Notes under the pieces: model-generated
What the model was told of the DNA's origin: nothing
What the model saw: only the letters and a program-made list of their open reading frames with translations
Database searches by the model: none
Origin: JAGLTN01 sp023135255
Lineage (GTDB): Bacteria; Planctomycetota; Phycisphaerae; Sedimentisphaerales; Anaerobacaceae
Assembly (NCBI GenBank): GCA_030639495.1
Contig: DAOWCP010000040.1
Span: 1 to 20,605, forward strand
Length of the DNA: 20,605 nucleotides
Reading direction: 5' to 3'
Position numbers and translations under genes: made by a program
Shown: piece after piece, positions 1 through 7,654 of the stretch
Numbering within the stretch: position 1 is the first letter of the stretch
How the letters are laid out: each line of letters begins with the position of its first letter

Positions 1-474
1 AGTTTTTCGCAGCTTGTTGACTTGTACTCCAAACGTCTTTATGGCTATTTCTACCGGTTATCCGGAAACAGGACCTTAAGTGATGATCTGCTGAGTGAAT
101 TATTTGTTAAATTAGTTAAAAAAATAAGCTCATATAAGGGTGGTTCGTTTGATGGATGGATTTTCAGGATCGCATCAAATATTTTTACTGACCATTTAAG
201 GGCTAAGCAAAAACAGAAAAAGTTAATAGAAAATAAAGTTTTGATATTAGAATCTGCGTCAGTTGGGTTGAAATATTCTGACAGACACACCCTTGACAAA
301 CTTCAGAGGCAGCTTGATAAACTTGATGAAAAAACAAAAGAGCTTATAGTATTGCGATTTTATTCAGGGCTTAGTTTTAAAGAAATTGCTCAGATTAGAA
401 AAGAGCCTATCGGAACAACCTTGTCGAAAGTGCATCGGGCTGTAGCAAAGTTGAGAGAATTAATGGTGGAATAA
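1..474 (+). CDS. RNA polymerase ECF-type sigma-70 factor (5' end cut by window edge)
   Basis: The frame is open from base 1, and the residues before the first possible start (TTG at 22) already read as region 2 (SFSQLVDLYSKRLYGYFYRL), so the gene begins upstream of the window. Region 2 covers the first 75 or so residues, with the core-binding helix SDDLLSELFVKLVKKI and the -10-recognition part GSFDGWIFRIASNIFTDHLR. Region 4 follows after a short linker: LDEKTKELIVLRFYSGLSFKEIAQ and a helix-turn-helix ending in TTLSKVHRAVAKLREL. There is no C-terminal extension, as expected for a minimal ECF factor. The stop is 1 base before the next ATG, so the following membrane protein is almost certainly co-translated and is the likely partner. 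Such factors direct RNA polymerase to a small stress or envelope regulon, often including their own operon. The ECF subgroup cannot be told from the sequence alone. Confidence 0.93.
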   Translation, partial: SFSQLVDLYSKRLYGYFYRLSGNRTLSDDLLSELFVKLVKKISSYKGGSFDGWIFRIASNIFTDHLRAKQKQKKLIENKVLILESASVGLKYSDRHTLDKLQRQLDKLDEKTKELIVLRFYSGLSFKEIAQIRKEPIGTTLSKVHRAVAKLRELMVE

Positions 475-475
475 A

Positions 476-1015
476 ATGAGTATTAAAAACCAGGACAATC
501 TTGATAAACTGTTGAGCACATTTATGAACTCTGACAGTGCGGGCAAAGCTGCTGAAAATTTCAGGCAGGCCGATTTGATCTTTGAAAAATATAACTCAGC
601 TGCTGAGCCTGATTCAAAACTTTTGGCAAATATTAAAGCGGACATCGGCCGAGAACTTAACCACAGCAAGGCTTCTATAGTTAAAACTGCAACGCTAAGG
701 TTTGCCGCGGCGGCAGCTGTTTTTCTGATAGCGGCATCTGTCTTCTTTATGATGAACCAGAATGATCCACAGCCGCCGAAAAATCAGGCAGTTGCGATGG
801 TAACTGATTCAGCTTCAACTGAAAGCATCTGGGACAGCGAAGATGTAACAGCTAATGACGCTCAGTACGAGACTTTCGAGCAGGAGATTGAACAGCTCGA
901 AGCTGAAATTGTGGCAATAAAATATGAAACCGATTCTACCATCAACGGCGAATCCGAATTAACGGAAATTGAAAACGATTTAATAGAAATTCAAAGTAAC
1001 TTCTGGAAAGGATAG
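476..1015 (+). CDS. Single-pass membrane protein, putative anti-sigma factor
   Basis: A 179-residue protein with a soluble N-terminal part (1-70), one hydrophobic segment (about 74-94, FAAAAAVFLIAASVFF) and an acidic C-terminal part (about 105-179). The stretch at 130-175 is rich in Glu, Leu and Ile in a coiled-coil-like pattern. With N-terminus in and C-terminus out, this is the layout of many anti-sigma factors that hold an ECF factor at the membrane. Position supports this: it follows the sigma gene after 1 base and precedes an exported protein after 4. No zinc-binding HxxxCxxC anti-sigma motif is present (the protein has no Cys), so any sigma-binding domain would be of another type. The role is inferred from gene order and topology; I do not recognise the family. 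Confidence 0.7.
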   Translation: MSIKNQDNLDKLLSTFMNSDSAGKAAENFRQADLIFEKYNSAAEPDSKLLANIKADIGRELNHSKASIVKTATLRFAAAAAVFLIAASVFFMMNQNDPQPPKNQAVAMVTDSASTESIWDSEDVTANDAQYETFEQEIEQLEAEIVAIKYETDSTINGESELTEIENDLIEIQSNFWKG

Positions 1016-1019
1016 TATT

Positions 1020-1907
1020 ATGAAAGCGAAACATATTTTTATCTTTGCATTACTGGCATTTCTCGCAACAAATATAATAGCAGCGGAAAAAGCGGAAGAT
1101 ATAGATTTTGAGGATAAGCCTCAAGCCCGGAAACAACTAACCGAGGATAGAATCGACAGGATGCTCGAAAGGATCGCGAAGAATAATCCTGAAGAAGCAG
1201 AAGAGCTTGAAAAAATGCGTAAAGAAAACCCTGATATGTTCATGAAAGAACTACATGAACGTATTATGCAGGGACCAAAACGAAGGGGTAGTAAAAACTC
1301 GGATCGCCGTCCGGAAGGAAGCAAAGGCAAAAGAGATGGCGGCGGATTCAGAGGTCCATCAATGCATGAGGTGTCAAGAGATGGCGGCGGGCCCAGAAGT
1401 GAGAGATTTGCCCAGATGGAGAAGAAAAAAGAAGAATATCTGAAATGGCTTCAGGAAAATTACCCTGATGAATTTGCAAGGCTTCAGGAATTAAAAGAAG
1501 AAAAACCTGAGCTTTATTTCAGGCAAATGATGGTTAGCGGAAAAAAGTTCGGCAGGATATTTGAGGCTTCCAAAAGTAATCCTGAACTTGCCGGCATACT
1601 CAAAGAAGATATGGCTTTGAAACAAAAACGTCAGGAGCTTATCAAGCAGATATCTAAAGCTAATGACGAAGAAAAAGCTGAACTGACAAAACAACTGGAA
1701 GCTGTTATAGGCCAAAGATTTGACCTGATCCTGAAAAGAAAGCAGATCGCCTATGATAAGCTTCGCCAAAGGCTTGAAAAACTCAAAGAAGAAGTTAAAA
1801 CAAGCCAGGATGAGGTAGAAAAATGGAAAGACACCAAGGATGCTAAGGTTCAAAAGAGAATAACGGAACTGCTGAAAAAATCAGAAAAGTTCAACTGGGA
1901 AAACTAA
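1020..1907 (+). CDS. Exported charged helical protein with internal repeats, unknown function
   Basis: A 295-residue protein beginning with a classic signal peptide (MKAKHIFIFALLAFLATNIIAAE, cleavage likely after the Ala pair near residue 22). The mature part is almost all Glu, Lys, Arg, Leu and Gln and should be alpha-helical. Two related helical units are visible: around residues 54-80 (NPEEAEELEKMRKENPDMFM) and around 147-170 (YPDEFARLQELKEEKPELYF). A third, weaker start is NPELAGILKED near 190. A basic Gly/Arg-rich linker at about 85-125 (RDGGGFRGP, RDGGGPRS) separates the first two. The C-terminal 80 residues form a long coiled coil. The helical, periplasmic character recalls Spy/CpxP or CnrX-type stress-sensing proteins, but no LTxxQ signature is evident. 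It lies between the putative anti-sigma gene and the NUDIX gene, abutting the latter with no spacer. An envelope role tied to the sigma system is inference. Confidence 0.75.
   Translation: MKAKHIFIFALLAFLATNIIAAEKAEDIDFEDKPQARKQLTEDRIDRMLERIAKNNPEEAEELEKMRKENPDMFMKELHERIMQGPKRRGSKNSDRRPEGSKGKRDGGGFRGPSMHEVSRDGGGPRSERFAQMEKKKEEYLKWLQENYPDEFARLQELKEEKPELYFRQMMVSGKKFGRIFEASKSNPELAGILKEDMALKQKRQELIKQISKANDEEKAELTKQLEAVIGQRFDLILKRKQIAYDKLRQRLEKLKEEVKTSQDEVEKWKDTKDAKVQKRITELLKKSEKFNWEN
1331..1390 (+). repeat. 15-base in-frame direct repeat in the linker of the exported helical protein
   Basis: AAGAGATGGCGGCGG occurs exactly at 1331-1345 and again at 1376-1390. The offset is 45 bases, so the reading frame is kept and the protein gains two RDGGG motifs 15 residues apart. 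It marks the basic glycine-rich linker between the helical units. Confidence 0.9.
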
Positions 1908-2483
1908 ATGAAGGATTATTTTAAGCTGAATAAGCTAACCAGTTGTAAATGGATAAATTTGTTTGAGGTTTTTTATAATCGCAAAGACCAGCCCAAGCGA
2001 AGCTGGCTGATGTGTTCGAGGAAGGACAGACCTATAACAGATGCCGGCGTTGCCGATGCAGTGGTAATCATTCCTACAATAAAAACCCAAGCAGGCGTTC
2101 GGCTTGTGGTTACAAAAGAATTTCGTGTGCCTATATGGGATTACGAATATGGCTTTCCCGCAGGTCTTATAGATGACGGTGAAGATATCGCTGAAACAAT
2201 TAAAAGAGAGCTGAAAGAAGAAACCGGCTTAGAGTTGGTTAAGATCGGCCATATAAGCAAACCTGTATATTCCTCAGCTGGGCTTAGCGATGAAAGCTGT
2301 TATATGGCTATGGTAGAAGCCAGGGGCGAAATTTCAAACCAATACCAGGAACCATCGGAGGATATCGAAACAATTTTGATGGATGTCAATGACATAAAAG
2401 CTCTGCTGGAATCGCAAAGCAAAGTAGCTGCAAAAGCATGGGGCATTTTGTATCATTACGTCAAAATCGGAAAAATAGAATAA
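1908..2483 (+). CDS. NUDIX hydrolase, ADP-ribose pyrophosphatase-like
   Basis: A 191-residue protein with a perfect NUDIX box at residues 86-108: G86 and E92, then R100-E101-L102-K103-E104-E105-T106-G107-L108, matching GX5EX7REUXEEXGU. The Glu residues of RELKEE bind the catalytic metal. Upstream, VTKEFRVPIWDYEYGFPAGLI resembles the substrate-binding strand pair of ADP-ribose pyrophosphatases (NudF/YffH type). After the box, KPVYSSAGLSDESCYM matches the loop with a catalytic Glu in that subfamily. Expected reaction: ADP-ribose or a related nucleoside diphosphate sugar to AMP plus sugar phosphate, in the cytoplasm. The substrate is an inference. The ATG directly follows the stop of the previous gene, so the gene belongs to the sigma-factor operon. 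The link to that regulon is not explained by known pathways. Confidence 0.88.
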   Translation: MKDYFKLNKLTSCKWINLFEVFYNRKDQPKRSWLMCSRKDRPITDAGVADAVVIIPTIKTQAGVRLVVTKEFRVPIWDYEYGFPAGLIDDGEDIAETIKRELKEETGLELVKIGHISKPVYSSAGLSDESCYMAMVEARGEISNQYQEPSEDIETILMDVNDIKALLESQSKVAAKAWGILYHYVKIGKIE

Positions 2484-2550
2484 AAAAACTGACAGACATG
2501 CTCCGTAAAAAAGCTCTTGGATAAGTTGGATAATAGCAGGGTCAGTTTTT
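2484..2550. terminator. Inverted repeat between convergent genes, possible bidirectional terminator
   Basis: AAAAACTGAC (2484-2493) and GTCAGTTTTT (2541-2550) are perfect inverted copies around a 47-base loop. The structure begins one base after the NUDIX stop and reaches into the stop of the convergent membrane-protein gene. A GC-containing step followed by a run of T on both strands fits a bidirectional terminator. The stem is short and the loop long, so efficiency is uncertain. Confidence 0.5.
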
Positions 2551-3157
2551 AATCACGGTTCGGGGGAAAATATTTCGGCTTTTGGCCGATGGAGTCTTGC
2601 TTGAAGGCCTGTTTCATTAAGGCCTGTCCTTGTTCGCTGTTTACGCTGTACCATTCGGTGTCATTTGGTTCACAAATTAGCCTTTCACTGTTCCATGCAT
2701 CAATTGTTTTTTTCGTAACGTCTTGTTTCGATTTGCGAAAAAGCAGTTCATATTTTTTGCCCTTCTCGGTCATTTTTTCGAGATAAGCCACGAACATATC
2801 CGAATCGTTAGGCTCGGCTGCAAAACTCAGTACATATGCCAATACGCCAGCGTGCTCACCGCTTGGCAATCTTCCGGAAGGCGCCTTTATAGGCGGAATC
2901 TTGTCTGCATTGTCAACGAAAAGCTCGCCTGTATTGAGATCATAAAACCACGCCTTCCCTTTCGTTTTACTTTCTACTAAAAGTTCGTCAGATCCAGATG
3001 CAAATAATACCAACATAAAAATAAGCACACAGCCGCATGTAATACCAATAACCCATTTGCGATCCAGGTCATTCAACCAATCCCGCAAGCTAAGCCCGTC
3101 GAGATTGACATGTTCAAGCTTTTTTTTAATTTCATATTTTAACCATTCTGGCAGCAT
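2549..3157 (-). CDS. Single-pass membrane protein of unknown function next to a pseudopilin gene
   Basis: A 202-residue protein with an N-terminal soluble part of about 34 residues, one membrane segment (about 35-53, WVIGITCGCVLIFMLVLFA) and an extracytoplasmic domain. That domain starts with a distinctive stretch at about 66-92 (KAWFYDLNTGELFVDNADKI followed by PPIKAPSG). My impression is that such wording recurs in planctomycete proteins near pseudopilins, but I cannot name a family. The Shine-Dalgarno AGGAGA lies at 3163-3168 just before the ATG and overlaps the end of the upstream pseudopilin gene (11-base gap). The two are therefore one transcript. There are no catalytic motifs. A partner or assembly role for the pseudopilin is inferred only from linkage. 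Confidence 0.75.
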   Translation of the reverse strand: MLPEWLKYEIKKKLEHVNLDGLSLRDWLNDLDRKWVIGITCGCVLIFMLVLFASGSDELLVESKTKGKAWFYDLNTGELFVDNADKIPPIKAPSGRLPSGEHAGVLAYVLSFAAEPNDSDMFVAYLEKMTEKGKKYELLFRKSKQDVTKKTIDAWNSERLICEPNDTEWYSVNSEQGQALMKQAFKQDSIGQKPKYFPPNRD

Positions 3158-3168
3158 CGGATTCTCCT

Positions 3169-4047
3169 TTAATCACACCCCTTGAGTAACTTAGCAAGAT
3201 ATTCCAAATCAGCATTATCCTCATGCACGGGATTGCTTGGCCACAACTCCTCCTCGGCAAGCTTGACTGTACGCCAATCTTCATACTTCCAATATTTACA
3301 ATGGCCATCAGCAAAAGAAATATTGCACCCTCCGCAATGTCTTTGGGTCACGAGTTGATACTCTCTCCAACAACGCTTCTTAATTCCTTTTTTTGAACCC
3401 CAGCGCAGGGTCTCTGCTACACTATATTGAATCGGAAAAAAACTCCAAGCCAGCCATCTTTTCCCTGTTTTCGCATCAATAAAAACAAGCTTTTCAGAAG
3501 GCCTTGAGATATTAGCAATATCATTGAACTGCCATTTCCTGTAAAGATCTGCCATTAAAGGCTGCCCACCCATAGTATTGGACATCGAATAACTGCGAAG
3601 AAATTCGTCCGAATGCATCTTACAATGATAAATATCGATATTTTGCACATAAGGCCACAAAACTCCTTCTTTTATTGCGATTTCACTGTCTCCGATATGA
3701 TTAAAATAGTATAGCGTTGGAGCACTTGGTCCGCCAAGAACCCAATGCGGCCGACCGTACCTAGAAGGGCAAGGCAGCCCATAATCATAGTCGATCCAAC
3801 CGGTATCAGGTGAACAAAGTTTGCCGTCATTGTCGTGGGCATACATCATCCAACTCAGGGTAAGCTGACGCATATTACTCATACAGTCCATCCGATTAGC
3901 TTGCTCACGAGCTCTATTTAGCGAAGGCATCATAATTGACATTAAAAGCGAGATAATCGAGATAACCACAAGCAACTCAACGAGTGTAAAAGCACCAGAC
4001 AGCGTCTTTTCGTTGCACCTATCTGAGTTATACCCCCAATACGACAT
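3169..4047 (-). CDS. Pseudopilin-like protein with prepilin N-terminus and H-X9-DG motif
   Basis: A 292-residue protein with a type IV prepilin/type II secretion pseudopilin N-terminus. A 19-residue leader ends in SGA, followed by FTLVELLVVISIISLLMSIM. Cleavage by prepilin peptidase before F20 places the conserved Glu at mature position 5 (E24). The helix continues into RAREQANRMDCMSNMRQLTL and YAHDNDGKL, the typical start of planctomycete DUF1559-type pseudopilin-like proteins. Near the C-terminus, HCGGCNISFADG fits the prepilin-processing-associated H-X9-DG motif (His, nine residues, Asp-Gly). A strong Shine-Dalgarno (GGAGGG, 4052-4057) precedes the ATG. It is the first gene of a two-gene unit with the following membrane protein. 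These proteins are numerous in Planctomycetota and are thought to be surface or secretion-related; individual functions are unknown. Confidence 0.92.
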   Translation of the reverse strand: MSYWGYNSDRCNEKTLSGAFTLVELLVVISIISLLMSIMMPSLNRAREQANRMDCMSNMRQLTLSWMMYAHDNDGKLCSPDTGWIDYDYGLPCPSRYGRPHWVLGGPSAPTLYYFNHIGDSEIAIKEGVLWPYVQNIDIYHCKMHSDEFLRSYSMSNTMGGQPLMADLYRKWQFNDIANISRPSEKLVFIDAKTGKRWLAWSFFPIQYSVAETLRWGSKKGIKKRCWREYQLVTQRHCGGCNISFADGHCKYWKYEDWRTVKLAEEELWPSNPVHEDNADLEYLAKLLKGCD

Positions 4048-4089
4048 TTTGCCCTCCAGACTATATTTAGTATAAACATCTACTATGTT

Positions 4090-4118
4090 ATGCTATCCTG
4101 TAACTAGTAGCAAGTCAA
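4090..4118 (-). promoter_or_regulatory. Candidate sigma-70 promoter for the pseudopilin operon
   Basis: On the minus strand TTGACT (4118-4113) is followed after 17 bases by TAGCAT (4095-4090), about 40 bases before the pseudopilin ATG. The -35 box is good and the -10 box matches four of six. The rest of the 163-base gap (4048-4210) shows no other clear element. Confidence 0.45.
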
Positions 4119-4210
4119 GGTTTTTTTACAAACTTTTGGTGTGTGCTACAATATATATAACTGTCAAAAATCATGCTTTCTTTATAATATTCTTAGAAAA
4201 GCCAGGCAGG

Positions 4211-6610
4211 TTATATTTTTTTTACAATTGCTCCCGCCAGAAAATAACAACCTAATGCGATTATTGATACATTAGTAAATCCCAGTGAAATTGCAAGCAA
4301 AGTCCCCCCTACCGCAGCGATGACAGAAGCAAATCCATTTATTCCCAATGCCCAGGGAATTAAAGGCCTGCTGTTTAAGCCTAATTTTTTTATTGCAAAA
4401 GGAAAAGGTATACCCATAAAAAATGCTAAAGGAGCTATCATCAGAAACGATATGACCAAACGAGCTGTAAAAGAGTATTGCACCATATAGCTGAAAAAGA
4501 ATCTCATTGCTAATATTTCCAGCAATCCAGTAACGATGATTGCAGCAACTGCGATATATATCGAATAAACCATCCACCCCGAATATTTCAGGCTGAAAAT
4601 TAACTTACAGGTCAAAGCTCCGAAGGCTGAGAACAGCAAAAAACTCAAAATAGTAACAGCGATCGCCCAGACCGGATGGCCTATCAGTAATGTCATCTTC
4701 GCAATAAATCCCATTTCTAAAAACATATAGCCCAAACCGACCAAAAAGAAATAACCAAAAGTCGCTAATTTCCCCTGGGTAATATTTTTTATTGGTTTTG
4801 CTATTGCAATCGGCAGCAGAATTAAAATTGTGCTTGCTAACACGGCCTGAAGTAACGTTATGACAAGAATAAGATAGCCCCATTCAGAAAAAACAAGCCA
4901 TTGCCCTTTAACCGACCTGATTATATAAGGCAAAGAACTGCACTTGAAAAAATCATAGTAGTAAGGCCTGTCATCTGTTGCGGGGGCAATATTATAAGCA
5001 TAATCACTAAAAAAATGTTTAAAATCAGGCGACAATATTCTCTCGGTATACTGATAGTATACCGGCTTATCGAGTTTATGAAAAATATTAACGTCTTCGG
5101 CATTGATATCAGGCAAATGCACAAGATCGAATCGGCAGCGTTTGGCGAATTGACGTGTCTTTGCAATTTGAGACTGCGAAAAAGGTTCAGCTGAAGCAAG
5201 TATAGTAGCTGTTGCCCAGCTTCGTATCATAATTATATGTTCTTTGATGTCAGTGACTTTTCTTTTCCTGAGAACTTCTCCAAAAGTAGCAAGCATCTTA
5301 AGGCTGTCTCTCGGTGGAGTTTTTAAGACTCTTGTCACAGATAAAATACCATTGGGCTTTAGCTTATCTATCGCCTGAGAAATGGCTTCGATAGTATAAA
5401 GATTACTTTCATTTAAAGCATAAATGCCCGTAGCTGAAACAGCAAAAGAATCGAGCAGTGAAATATTAATGATATCAAAAGCACTACAAGACTGCAAAAA
5501 GCTCCGCCCATCTGCAATAACAATTTTCACTTTATCATTTTCGTATATTCGGCCCGCAAAATCATTGAACTTATTTGCGACCATATCTATTATCTGCGGA
5601 TTGATCTCGACAGCGATTATTTTATCAGCTTTCAGCATCAGCGCCTGTGCAGCATCACTGCCTCCGCCTGCACCTATGATACAAACCTCCGGCGATTCGA
5701 TTAAATGGTAACTCAAAGCTGAACTCATATAGTCATAGCAAATCAGGTCATTGACATCTTCAAAATGATTTACCGCTGATATACTGTCACCATCATTGAT
5801 TATCAGCATTTGTTTTGGCAACTCTCCTTTAAATGCAAAACTAAGCCCGGGAAAATGTCGAATAGCATCTGCTTTTATACAATTTAACTGCCCTAACGGA
5901 CTTTGCGCAGAACCAGAGTTCCGGGCTCCGGGCAGATTGTTGTAATAAACCAACGATTTATTTTCCGAGATATTAATTTCAAGCTTTAAAGGCCCAAACC
6001 GACTGAAAAGCAATATGACAGCGGTTGCTGCAAAAACAGTAATTGTCCTGGGTAATGATGAAAGCTTAACAGAAAAGCAAATCGCCGAAGCAAAACAAAT
6101 ACTGCTAACCACCAAAACCAACTGCACCGGTGAAAATAAATACATCAGCACAACAGCACCAACAGAGCCTAACGCTGAACCTGTCATATTATAAAAATAC
6201 ATATAATGAGCTTTCTTGCTGTAACGCTCAAAAGCCATCGCAACAATACTGCCCGCAAATAAAAACGGAACTGAAAACAATAAATAATAAATTGCCAGAT
6301 ATAAAATCTGCTTCCTGTCCCATATAAGTTGGATTTGCTGCAAAGGTACTTTCTGACTCAGGTAAAAAACCATCGGCACCGCTGCCCCCATGCAAATCGC
6401 AGCAAGCCACTGTGTTTTATAATAATGCTTTTTGACAGATGAAAAAATAGTCGCCGCCGTCGCACCAAAGCCAAAACCAAGCAAAGCGGTACTTATAACA
6501 AAATAAGAAAAATGATGCCATTGCCCTATTGCTAATGCCCGAACTAACACAAGCTGAAATCCAAGTGCTGCTGCTGATATCAGAAAAATTGCGAAAGCGG
6601 AAGATATCAT
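4211..6610 (-). CDS. Polytopic membrane protein with central spermidine-synthase-like Rossmann domain
   Basis: A 799-residue protein in three parts. Residues 1 to about 205 hold six or seven membrane helices, beginning ISSAFAIFLISAAALGFQLV. About 220-560 is a soluble domain, and about 580-799 holds a second set of helices. The soluble domain has the SAM-type glycine loop IIGAGGGSDAAQAL (I311-G317), the acidic ribose-binding Glu in AVEINPQ (E335) and an ADGRSFL strand, the order found in spermidine/spermine synthase-like proteins. The canonical GGGDG is changed to GAGGGSD and the catalytic D-S-x-D-P is not seen (ISLLDSF instead), so true aminopropyl transfer is doubtful. Its ATG overlaps the stop of the upstream isoaspartate methyltransferase (ATGA), implying translational coupling. 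The domain probably faces one side of the membrane between the two helix bundles. Substrate unknown. Confidence 0.82.
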   Translation of the reverse strand: MISSAFAIFLISAAALGFQLVLVRALAIGQWHHFSYFVISTALLGFGFGATAATIFSSVKKHYYKTQWLAAICMGAAVPMVFYLSQKVPLQQIQLIWDRKQILYLAIYYLLFSVPFLFAGSIVAMAFERYSKKAHYMYFYNMTGSALGSVGAVVLMYLFSPVQLVLVVSSICFASAICFSVKLSSLPRTITVFAATAVILLFSRFGPLKLEINISENKSLVYYNNLPGARNSGSAQSPLGQLNCIKADAIRHFPGLSFAFKGELPKQMLIINDGDSISAVNHFEDVNDLICYDYMSSALSYHLIESPEVCIIGAGGGSDAAQALMLKADKIIAVEINPQIIDMVANKFNDFAGRIYENDKVKIVIADGRSFLQSCSAFDIINISLLDSFAVSATGIYALNESNLYTIEAISQAIDKLKPNGILSVTRVLKTPPRDSLKMLATFGEVLRKRKVTDIKEHIIMIRSWATATILASAEPFSQSQIAKTRQFAKRCRFDLVHLPDINAEDVNIFHKLDKPVYYQYTERILSPDFKHFFSDYAYNIAPATDDRPYYYDFFKCSSLPYIIRSVKGQWLVFSEWGYLILVITLLQAVLASTILILLPIAIAKPIKNITQGKLATFGYFFLVGLGYMFLEMGFIAKMTLLIGHPVWAIAVTILSFLLFSAFGALTCKLIFSLKYSGWMVYSIYIAVAAIIVTGLLEILAMRFFFSYMVQYSFTARLVISFLMIAPLAFFMGIPFPFAIKKLGLNSRPLIPWALGINGFASVIAAVGGTLLAISLGFTNVSIIALGCYFLAGAIVKKI

Positions 6611-7449
6611 TTCGTGCCTTGTCTTTTATCTTTGATTATTTGTCCAAGCATAGGAACAAAACGAACCGGCAAAAGACTTTCGCTCATGATTTTACCGGTT
6701 TTATCCTTAGTGATCCGCACAAGCGTCTGGTTGCCGTATGGACTGCCCAAAGGCAAAATAAGTATTCCACCTGGCTTGAGTTGTTCGATAAGCAAAGGCG
6801 GCACGAAACCCGCAGCCGCTGTAATAATTATAACATCGAAAGGTGCCTTTTCTTTCCAACCAAAATAACCGTCACCATGACGTACCGTGACATTTTCATA
6901 ACCCAGCTTGCCCAAACGCGTCTTTGCTTTTTCTGCCAATTGTTCGATAAGCTCTATACTGTAAACTTCTTTCGCAATTTCGCCGCAGATCGCAGCCTGA
7001 TATCCGGAACCCGTACCGATCTCAAGCACTTTTGAATTCGCATCAAGCTTAATAGCCTCCGTCATGTACGCAACGATAAAAGGCTGACTGATGGTTTGCC
7101 CATAGCCGATGGGGATAGGTCTATCATAATACGCCCTCTTGGAATCGCCGGGTCTAACTAAAAAATGCCTTGGAACAACCCTCATAGCATTTAACACATT
7201 GGGATCTGTTATCCCCCGGGCTATTATTTGTTTTTTAACCATCTTTCTGCGATCATTGACTCGCTGTCCGAAAGTAATATGATCATGTTTAGGGGAAGCT
7301 GTTTTTGCATTTGAATCTTCTTGATTCGCAAGAACATCACTTGAGCTTTTCGAACCAAAAGCAGCTAAGCTTATGAGAAAGAAAAAAAATATTATTGATT
7401 TCGTCAGCCGCTTTTTTTGTAATTTTGAAACTAAAGCAAAATCAGACAT
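6607..7449 (-). CDS. pcm: Protein-L-isoaspartate O-methyltransferase with N-terminal export signal
   Basis: A 280-residue protein. Residues 60-280 match protein-L-isoaspartate (D-aspartate) O-methyltransferase: MRVVPRHFLV (89-98), the substrate loop YYDRPIPIGYGQTISQPFIV (108-127), SAM motif I VLEIGTGSGYQAA (141-153), the acidic strand YSIELIEQLA, and FDVIIITAAAGFVPPLLIEQ followed by LKPGGILILPLG. It uses SAM to methylate isoaspartyl residues, starting repair of aged proteins. Unlike the usual 210-residue cytoplasmic enzyme, it carries a basic N-terminus and a hydrophobic segment (about 17-33, KSIIFFFFLISLAAFG), so it is probably exported or membrane-anchored. The start is well supported by AAGGAG about 7 bases before the ATG. 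It is the first gene of a coupled pair with the spermidine-synthase-like membrane protein. Confidence 0.93.
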   Translation of the reverse strand: MSDFALVSKLQKKRLTKSIIFFFFLISLAAFGSKSSSDVLANQEDSNAKTASPKHDHITFGQRVNDRRKMVKKQIIARGITDPNVLNAMRVVPRHFLVRPGDSKRAYYDRPIPIGYGQTISQPFIVAYMTEAIKLDANSKVLEIGTGSGYQAAICGEIAKEVYSIELIEQLAEKAKTRLGKLGYENVTVRHGDGYFGWKEKAPFDVIIITAAAGFVPPLLIEQLKPGGILILPLGSPYGNQTLVRITKDKTGKIMSESLLPVRFVPMLGQIIKDKRQGTK

Positions 7450-7496
7450 GTTAAACTCCTTAAAAATTTACATACCTAACAGTATTTATAACGGTT

Positions 7497-7654
7497 ATAT
7501 TGTAACAGCAACTCAGCTTTAAGCCTTTCCTCAAGGTAATAACCATTAACTACATCATTCTAAATCCAATCCGCACATTAGCAAGAGCTTTTTCCAATGA
7601 GAAAAGCAATAATATTGAACTGCAATTTCAGCTTTATACCTTTCAGGGTAAGAA
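7497..7654 (-). repeat. Two imperfect copies of a segment of about 45 bases upstream of pcm
   Basis: On the plus strand, 7612-7654 (ATATTGAACTGCAATTTCAG...) and 7497-7542 (ATATTGTAACAGCAACTCAG...) align over about 45 columns. Shared blocks are ATATTG, AAC, GCAA, TCAGCTTTA, CCTTT and GGTAA, with small indels. The copies are about 115 bases apart. The first copy overlaps the terminal hairpin of the interspersed element at 7635-7651, so the duplication includes the element end and its flank. Confidence 0.6.

Noticed and set aside
4048..4210. Terminator for the spermidine-synthase-like gene
   Set aside because: No stem followed by a T run could be found on the minus strand after its stop codon.
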